Source: CAZFAP01 sp964516325
GTDB lineage: Bacteria > Auribacterota > JABMQX01
Direction of reading: 5' to 3'
Assembly: GCA_964516325.1 (NCBI GenBank)
Contig: CAZFAP010000022.1
Location: 1 to 38,420, forward strand
Length of the DNA stretch: 38,420 nt
Shown in pieces: positions 33,312 through 38,420 of this stretch. The notes beneath the pieces were generated by a model that was given only the letters and a program-made list of their open reading frames with translations, was not told the DNA's origin and searched no databases. Within the stretch, counting starts at the first letter, position 1; each line of letters begins with the position of its first letter. The translations under genes were made by a program, and so were the position numbers.

Positions 33312-34711
33312 TCTTTTGTTGCCATCCGGCACGATTTCGCACGCATGATTCGTTCACCGACGCGGAACCCGAGGTCTCTCGCCGCACGCCATAGACAATG
33401 CCCGCGCAGGTAGGCGGTCAGAATAGCAACCCAGAAGCTTCGCGCCTGCCCGCTGGGGTCGAACGTGAGCACCGACAGCCGCTCGCGCGGCATCTGCTTT
33501 ATTCTAACAAGCCTTTCCCTCAGCCCGCCAGAGAGCGGCGCGCGCGGAAACGACCGGGGAATTCTCAGTCCGTCTCTTTCTGCTCGTGCGACTCGCAGAG
33601 GAAGGTGGACGGTCTTGTAGGTGAGGGCGGCGGATTGAGAGCGGCGGACGCGCTCGATCACTATCGGCTGGAGCTGGCTCGTCTGGTCCTTTCGTGATGC
33701 TTCAAGAAGTTCCGCCACCTCCGGATGCCGAACCACGACTATCGAAGTTCCTCTCGGGTCGGCGATATACTCGGGAAGCCACGCATCCATGAAAGTGGCA
33801 TCCGCCAACGGGGCGAAAAGGTCATCGCAAAAATCGCACACCTTCGGCACGAAGAATCGCCCAGCCCAGAGCCGTCCGAGAAGCCTGTCGGAGAAAATCG
33901 GTCTTGACCATATCCCGGTTTTCCTCTGGGCGCGGAAGGCATAGTTGATTGCCGTGCGGGAGCATCCCATGTATCGGTAATTCACACGTCGCGCGGTGCC
34001 TTCATTCAGTCCAACCATGGCGAGAAGGAAGTCGGTGAAACGTTTGCTCACGCCATGCCCGCAGACTAATCCGAACACATAGCGTATTCTTTTGCGGAGG
34101 ACGGGAAGCGCTCGCTGAGCCTTTCGGATTGCCGTGACAGCGCAGGGCAAAGCCACGATGCCGTATCTACCATCCTTGTCTCGGATCTGTCTCAGTACTG
34201 ACGAAAACTCTATCGGGTAATACTTTGTGCTCGCACACCTTAGAAGCTCCGATGGGCTCGAAATAACAACCGCCTCGAAAAGTCTCTCATACTTTTCTGA
34301 CCGCGCGACGCATACCGCCGCGTCAATCTTTCCTCGACGGAAAAGCTCCTCGAGCGTCCACGTAACCATTCCACCGGAAGCGCCTCTTTCCCGATGACGG
34401 GCGGAATAGCCAACGTAAGCCTCGATGAATGTTCCGACGTGAGGGTCTTTTCGTGCGGCTGTCTCGGGACCAAAAAGGTCTGCGTGCGGAAGAGGCTCGC
34501 CGAGCTCGAGGGCAGGGCAAACCTTCAGGCAGAGTCCGCACTCGGCGCAAACGCCGCTCAAAACCGGGACCAGTTCGCCCCGCGAATTGAATCGCATTTC
34601 GAGGGCGCCTTGCGGACAGACCCCCGCACAGACGCCGCACCCACAGCAGAGCGATTTCGCGACGACTTCACGAACCACGTTCGTTTTTGTCACGCTTGAC
34701 ATTTTGCTCAC
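33308..34711 (-). CDS. Coenzyme F420 hydrogenase/dehydrogenase beta-subunit family Fe-S protein
   Basis: 467-residue iron-sulfur flavoprotein of the FrhB family. Two 4Fe-4S ferredoxin motifs at the N-terminus, C22-x2-C25-x2-C28-x3-C32P and C55-x2-C58-x2-C61-x3-C65P; then GYSARHRERGASGGMVTWTL, the start of the FrhB N domain, and a C-terminal FrhB_C region with GIVALPCAVTAIRK, LVCGHGV and a further Cys set in KVCDFCDDLFAPLADATF. In methanogens the family handles F420; in bacterial glycan loci the electron acceptor and the glycan reaction are unknown. GTG 34711 (aaggct upstream) is preferred over ATG 34702; both overlap the flippase gene. It ends overlapping the pyruvyl transferase start. Confidence 0.9.
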   Translation of the reverse strand: MSKMSSVTKTNVVREVVAKSLCCGCGVCAGVCPQGALEMRFNSRGELVPVLSGVCAECGLCLKVCPALELGEPLPHADLFGPETAARKDPHVGTFIEAYVGYSARHRERGASGGMVTWTLEELFRRGKIDAAVCVARSEKYERLFEAVVISSPSELLRCASTKYYPIEFSSVLRQIRDKDGRYGIVALPCAVTAIRKAQRALPVLRKRIRYVFGLVCGHGVSKRFTDFLLAMVGLNEGTARRVNYRYMGCSRTAINYAFRAQRKTGIWSRPIFSDRLLGRLWAGRFFVPKVCDFCDDLFAPLADATFMDAWLPEYIADPRGTSIVVVRHPEVAELLEASRKDQTSQLQPIVIERVRRSQSAALTYKTVHLPLRVARAERDGLRIPRSFPRAPLSGGLRERLVRIKQMPRERLSVLTFDPSGQARSFWVAILTAYLRGHCLWRAARDLGFRVGERIMRAKSCRMATKE

Positions 34712-36251
34712 GAGAAAAAGCCTTACGGATTTGTGACCAGACGGCGAACAGCTCGCGTTTGTCTTCCTCCCGGAGGCACCACAAATATACCACGACGCAA
34801 TAAGAGAGGAAACTAACCATCCCGACGCCGAGGATGGCGAACCAGTTGTTGATGTTGACTGCCCGCTGGATCAGAATCGCGAACGCAGCGCCCGGAAATG
34901 TCGCCACGATGGGCGCCGGAAAGACTCGGAAAAAGTCCCGGAGCCTTGCATTGCAGAGGCGGCACATGTACCAGGGGATAAACGCTGTATTCTTCAGAAA
35001 GAGAGAGATGATGGTACCCAGGGCGATGCCCAGGATGCCCAGACCCACCCCTTTCGCTAGCCAGATGGAGAAGCCCACGTTGGCCACCGCGACGGCGAAT
35101 GTAACAAGGGCCATGGCTCGCACTCGTCCCATTGCCGTGAACATCGTGAACGCGGGCATTACAGAGAGGGTAATCACCGACGGCAACAACAATGTCCATA
35201 ACACGTGGACCGCGGGTTGAAGGTCCCCCCGATACGCTCTATGCATCCAGGCGTGCATGAAGGGCTTGCCCAGGGCGCAGAAGAAGACGACGATCGGGCA
35301 CAGGATAAGCACCATTAGCCGGGTTCCGCGCAGGAATACAGCGCGGATCCGGTCGTACTGAGAGGTCGCATCAAGAATCGTAACGAGGGGCCCCAGCACG
35401 AACGCGGCCGCCATGACAAATCCTCTCAGTTGCAGAAACCAGACGGCGCCCAGGTTGTAGGTTGTAACCGCCGCCTGTCCGTAGAGCCAGTTAATCAAAA
35501 TGTTGTCCGTGCTCACTAACAGAAGCATGCTGACACGCGAGACCACAAGATAGAAGCTGAACTCAGAGACATCCCTCAGCTTGTCCCGTGAGAAGAGTCG
35601 GGACGAGGTTTGCAGCCCGGGCACCATTCGATAAGCGGTCACGACGTTGACCAGAGCCTGGATGGATGCGGCGACCACCATCCCGACGCCGACATAGACT
35701 ACACTTGGTTGAACAAAAGAGAAAAGCAGGACAACTGTCCCTGCCTTGGCGAGCGAAGCTGTAACATCGAAGACGTTTCGCAGGTCGAATCTCTGCCTGT
35801 AATACAGCCCGACGCCAAAAGGACTGGAAATTGCCGTGAGGACGAATCCCACACTTGCCAGCAGCATCGTCCACCGGCTTGCGCTCCCCAATCCCTTCTC
35901 GACATTGAAAATCTGAGGAAAATAGAGGCTCAGCAGGAGAATCGGCAAGCTTGCTACCGCACAGAGACCGACCAGGGTAAAAAGGGACGTGTTGAAGTAT
36001 CGGTTCGCCTCGTCAGTCTCCCCGCGGGCTTGATGCAACGTCACATAACGTCCGACAGAGGTAGCGATGCCCCCAGCAAAGATTTCCAGATAGGGCAAAA
36101 CGGAATAGACAATCAGTGTCACGATCCCTGCCGCTTTCGCCCCCGTGCCCCCGATGATGAACGGCGTCAAGAACATGCCGACCAGCATTATGGCGAACCG
36201 CCCCGCCACGTTCCAGGCTGCGTTGACAATGACGTTTGACTTTACGTCCAC
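34668..36251 (-). CDS. Wzx-like polysaccharide flippase
   Basis: 527-residue multi-pass protein of the MVF/MATE superfamily, expected to flip undecaprenyl-linked repeat units across the inner membrane. About 12-14 helices, starting with NVIVNAAWNVAGRFAIMLVG and LTPFIIGGTGAKAAGIVTL, a typical Wzx/RfbX beginning. Cytoplasmic tail is Lys/Arg-rich. The start is GTG 36251 with aaggacc upstream. It is the first gene of the glycan locus as seen, so the promoter should lie in the 150 bases before it. Its end overlaps the FrhB-like gene by 44 bases. Confidence 0.92.
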   Translation of the reverse strand: MDVKSNVIVNAAWNVAGRFAIMLVGMFLTPFIIGGTGAKAAGIVTLIVYSVLPYLEIFAGGIATSVGRYVTLHQARGETDEANRYFNTSLFTLVGLCAVASLPILLLSLYFPQIFNVEKGLGSASRWTMLLASVGFVLTAISSPFGVGLYYRQRFDLRNVFDVTASLAKAGTVVLLFSFVQPSVVYVGVGMVVAASIQALVNVVTAYRMVPGLQTSSRLFSRDKLRDVSEFSFYLVVSRVSMLLLVSTDNILINWLYGQAAVTTYNLGAVWFLQLRGFVMAAAFVLGPLVTILDATSQYDRIRAVFLRGTRLMVLILCPIVVFFCALGKPFMHAWMHRAYRGDLQPAVHVLWTLLLPSVITLSVMPAFTMFTAMGRVRAMALVTFAVAVANVGFSIWLAKGVGLGILGIALGTIISLFLKNTAFIPWYMCRLCNARLRDFFRVFPAPIVATFPGAAFAILIQRAVNINNWFAILGVGMVSFLSYCVVVYLWCLREEDKRELFAVWSQIRKAFSREQNVKRDKNERGS

Positions 36252-36401
36252 TCGAAGAGGTCCTTCCGGTAAGGCAGTTGGCTGGGCTGGCGATGGCGTC
36301 GTCTTGGGCTTCGGGAATGAGCTTTCTTTGCGGTTGTGTCTGGGAAAATGGGGCGCACCTCTTGGGTCAAGCTTCTTCGCATTCCGACCGAGCAGCGGCG
36401 C
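36252..36401. other. Presumed promoter region of the glycan locus
   Basis: 150 bases between the cupin gene and the flippase gene, both on the - strand. The - strand carries ttgacc near 36363-36368, but no convincing -10 box at standard spacing, so the promoter is not assigned. No terminator-like T-run hairpin was seen. Confidence 0.3.
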
Positions 36402-36746
36402 TCACTCGAAGAATTCATCCCGTGGGTCGAACGGAGGAATCACAACGACGATGACCTTGAGTTTCCCTTTCGCCTTGTGCCTTGTTCCCGGACTAATCAG
36501 CACGGTGGAGCCGGGTTTGACGGGGTAGCCCTTGCTGTTGAGCAGGATTTCGCCTTCGCCTTCGAGGACGAAATAGATTTCGCTCATGTTCTTGTGGTAA
36601 TGCTCCCGGGCGTCTTCCGAGATGTCCACCACGTGCAGCGTGGCGACATCGTTCTCCGGTCGCTGGAGGCCGCGCTGAGAGAAACCGCAAGGACACTTCA
36701 CCCCCCGCAGCTCATAGACGTTGTCAATGATGAAAGGCAATTTCAT
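36402..36746 (-). CDS. Cupin domain protein
   Basis: 114-residue single cupin. Metal ligands are in place: H49, H51 and E56 in EHYHKNMSEIYFVLEGEGE (motif 1) and H90 in VLISPGTRHK (motif 2). Such small cupins act as isomerases, dioxygenases, lyases or sensors, and this one cannot be narrowed further. Two Cys (CPCG, residues 18-21) precede the barrel. ATG 36746 has gaggagagacatt upstream, better than the frame start at 36761. It lies 71 bases after the aldehyde dehydrogenase and 150 before the flippase, so it could belong to either transcript. Confidence 0.88.
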   Translation of the reverse strand: MKLPFIIDNVYELRGVKCPCGFSQRGLQRPENDVATLHVVDISEDAREHYHKNMSEIYFVLEGEGEILLNSKGYPVKPGSTVLISPGTRHKAKGKLKVIVVVIPPFDPRDEFFE

Positions 36747-36817
36747 AATGTCTCTCCTCAACTGCCGAGAATCCGACGTACTCCTTCGGGCAGCCCCCGG
36801 TCCCGAGACTCTCCCAA

Positions 36818-38245
36818 TCAGCTCATATTCAACACCAGCAACTTCAGCTCCGTCATCTCCTCTATAGCATATCTGACGCCTTCTCGTCCCAGGCCGGAGT
36901 TCTTGACCCCTCCGTAAGGCATGTTGTCCACGCGGAACGTGGGATAGTCATTTATAATTACCCCGCCCACCTCCAGTTCGCAGAAGGCGGAGTGAATCCG
37001 GCGAATGTCCCGAGTGAAAACTCCCGCCTGGAGACCATAGACGGAATCATTCACTCGCTTCAGGGCTTCGCCGAAATCGCTGTAGGCGTCAAGGGTCACG
37101 ACGGGGCCGAATGCTTCGCGGCAACTGATCTTCATTCGCGGGTCAACCTCGGTCAGCACCGTCGGTTCGATCACATTTCCTCTTCGTTTTCCGCCGCAGA
37201 GCGACTTGGCTCCACCGTCTCTCGCCTCTTGAATCCATTCCATGACCCTGTCTGCGGAGGCGGAATCAATCATCGGCCCCGCCACAGTGCTCCGCTTTCG
37301 CGGGTCGCCGACCCCGACTTTTTCTTTGATTGCTTTGAGAAACCGCTTTTTGAATGCGGGGAAGATTGCCTCCTCCACGTAAATCCTCTGGACGGAAATG
37401 CATATCTGCCCCGCGTAGGCAAAGCTCCCGATGGCGGTTCTTTCGGCAGCGAAATCGAGGTCGCAATCGCTGTGGACGATTACCGCCGCGTTTCCGCCCA
37501 GCTCCAGCGTGATTTTCTTCTTGCCGCACCTGTTCTTCAATCGCCAGCCAACTTCATCGCTCCCCGTGAAGCTGATTTTCTTGATTCGCTCATCGGTTAA
37601 GAGCCTCTGTGCCACTTCCACCGACGACGGCGTGACATTGATCGCCCCTCTTGGAACGCCCGCCTCCATGCAGATGCGTCCGAGGATGAGAGAAGAAAAT
37701 GGGGTTTGCGAGGCAGGGCGAACGACGACCGTATTTCCGGCGGCAAGCGCCGGCGCCACCTTGTGCGCCACGAGATTCAGAGGGAAATTGAACGGGGTGA
37801 TGACCGCGATTGGCCCAAGAGGAAACCGCCTCGTTATGCCAGTTCTTCCCGCTGCCGCGGCTGTAATGTCCAGAGGGATAACCTCTCCGCCGATGCGCTT
37901 TGCTTCTTCCCCCGCGATGGAGAAGGTCAGAATGCAGCGGTCCACTTCCCCCTCCGCATACGTGATTGGCTTTCCGGCTTCCGCGACGATGGTCTCGATA
38001 AGTTCCTGCCGCGCCTCCTCCAACCCTCGGACAATTCTGACAAGAATGTCTGACCTTTCGTATGCTTGAAGCCTCCTCGTCATCTCAAACGCAGCCGCAG
38101 CCGCGGCAATCGCCGCTTCCATTTCCTTTTCACCGGCGCGACAAACGCTGCCGATGAGCCGCCCATTGTAGGGGTCGCGGATGCCGGCCTTTTCCCGCGC
38201 CTCCACCCATTCTCCGTTGATGAGCAACTTCCCTTGCCGTGTCAT
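36818..38245 (-). CDS. NAD(P)-dependent aldehyde dehydrogenase
   Basis: 475-residue enzyme oxidising an aldehyde to the acid. Catalytic residues are present: N153 (TPFNFPL), E248 (LELGGN) and C282 (AGQICIS), with the cofactor loop FTGSDEVG (226-233). The substrate is open; succinate-semialdehyde, lactaldehyde and glyceraldehyde-3-phosphate dehydrogenases are possible relatives. Oddity: the usual Lys in the cofactor strand (VVxKPA) is Arg here (VVVRPASQTP). ATG 38245 has ggaggagaag directly upstream, an unusually close, strong ribosome site. It is followed by the cupin gene on the same strand. Confidence 0.94.
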   Translation of the reverse strand: MTRQGKLLINGEWVEAREKAGIRDPYNGRLIGSVCRAGEKEMEAAIAAAAAAFEMTRRLQAYERSDILVRIVRGLEEARQELIETIVAEAGKPITYAEGEVDRCILTFSIAGEEAKRIGGEVIPLDITAAAAGRTGITRRFPLGPIAVITPFNFPLNLVAHKVAPALAAGNTVVVRPASQTPFSSLILGRICMEAGVPRGAINVTPSSVEVAQRLLTDERIKKISFTGSDEVGWRLKNRCGKKKITLELGGNAAVIVHSDCDLDFAAERTAIGSFAYAGQICISVQRIYVEEAIFPAFKKRFLKAIKEKVGVGDPRKRSTVAGPMIDSASADRVMEWIQEARDGGAKSLCGGKRRGNVIEPTVLTEVDPRMKISCREAFGPVVTLDAYSDFGEALKRVNDSVYGLQAGVFTRDIRRIHSAFCELEVGGVIINDYPTFRVDNMPYGGVKNSGLGREGVRYAIEEMTELKLLVLNMS

Positions 38246-38420
38246 CTTCTCCTCCGAATGCCCTGCCCAGCCCGATTGAGTGCTCCGATCGTAAATTCCG
38301 TAGCGTATCCTTTCGACTGACGTACTCTCTGGACAGAATTACAGCATGATCTCCACGGGTCGCCTGCCGCGCTCACTCAAGGCTCACCATCAGCAAGACA
38401 TTGTATCGAGCGACCTTCTC
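38246..38420. other. Trailing non-coding stretch
   Basis: 175 bases upstream of the aldehyde dehydrogenase gene to the window edge. It contains the dispersed repeat copy C and presumably the promoter for the - strand gene. No gene or clear promoter was recognised. Confidence 0.45.
38327..38358 (+). repeat. Dispersed repeat, copy C
   Basis: tctctggacagaattacagc followed by atgatctccacg matches copy B (7287-7317) in ggacag-attacag-atgatc with two single-base changes. It lies upstream of the aldehyde dehydrogenase gene, between genes like the others. Confidence 0.6.

Noticed and set aside
36252..36401. Sigma-70 promoter for the glycan locus with ttgacc
   Set aside because: No acceptable -10 box at 16-18 bases spacing.
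1..38420. CRISPR arrays, prophage, IS elements or defence systems
   Set aside because: No direct repeats with regular spacers, no integrase, transposase, nuclease or helicase genes were found.

Overview
The window is a bacterial chromosomal segment: it carries a sigma-70 factor, Shine-Dalgarno led genes and a Wzx/Wzy-type glycan locus. G+C looks moderately high by eye (roughly 55-60 percent). No rRNA, tRNA or other marker places the phylum. Gene order and the short relic-type intergenic repeats resemble environmental, metagenome-derived genomes, but that is only an impression.

Left part (1-10.5 kb), mostly + strand and mixed housekeeping: a stand-alone FMN-binding glutamate-synthase-domain protein followed by a 64-residue four-cysteine protein; a secreted GH39-like glycosidase on the - strand, divergent from pyruvate phosphate dikinase; a sigma-70 factor followed by an anchored protein of unknown function; adenine phosphoribosyltransferase; and a small membrane protein. 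Middle-left (10.5-16 kb), all - strand: the TldD/TldE (PmbA) pair with a one-base TAATG overlap, an MscS-family channel and a class V aminotransferase-fold enzyme.

Right part (16.0-36.3 kb): a long - strand locus of 17 genes for a surface or exported polysaccharide. In transcription order: Wzx-like flippase, F420-hydrogenase-beta-like Fe-S protein, polysaccharide pyruvyl transferase, GT2 glycosyltransferase, asparagine synthetase, two GT4 enzymes, a Wzy/WaaL-like polymerase or ligase, two more GT4 enzymes, a radical SAM/SPASM-like enzyme, UDP-sugar epimerase, GDP-mannose-type dehydratase/reductase, sugar nucleotidyltransferase, SAM methyltransferase, another GT4, and a four-helix membrane protein. 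Many junctions overlap or abut, suggesting translational coupling. The set implies nucleotide-sugar synthesis, repeat-unit assembly by at least six glycosyltransferases, decoration (pyruvylation, probably amidation and methylation, plus undefined redox or radical steps), flipping and polymerisation. No initiating phosphoglycosyl transferase and no export outer-membrane or chain-length protein is present. Upstream of the locus lie a cupin and an aldehyde dehydrogenase.

Most notable: the likely non-AUG (CTG) start of the GT4 gene ending at 23786, the conserved-looking four-Cys small protein beside the glutamate synthase homologue, the Fe-S protein translationally coupled to the pyruvyl transferase, the radical SAM enzyme and asparagine synthetase inside a glycan locus, and three copies of a dispersed intergenic repeat.
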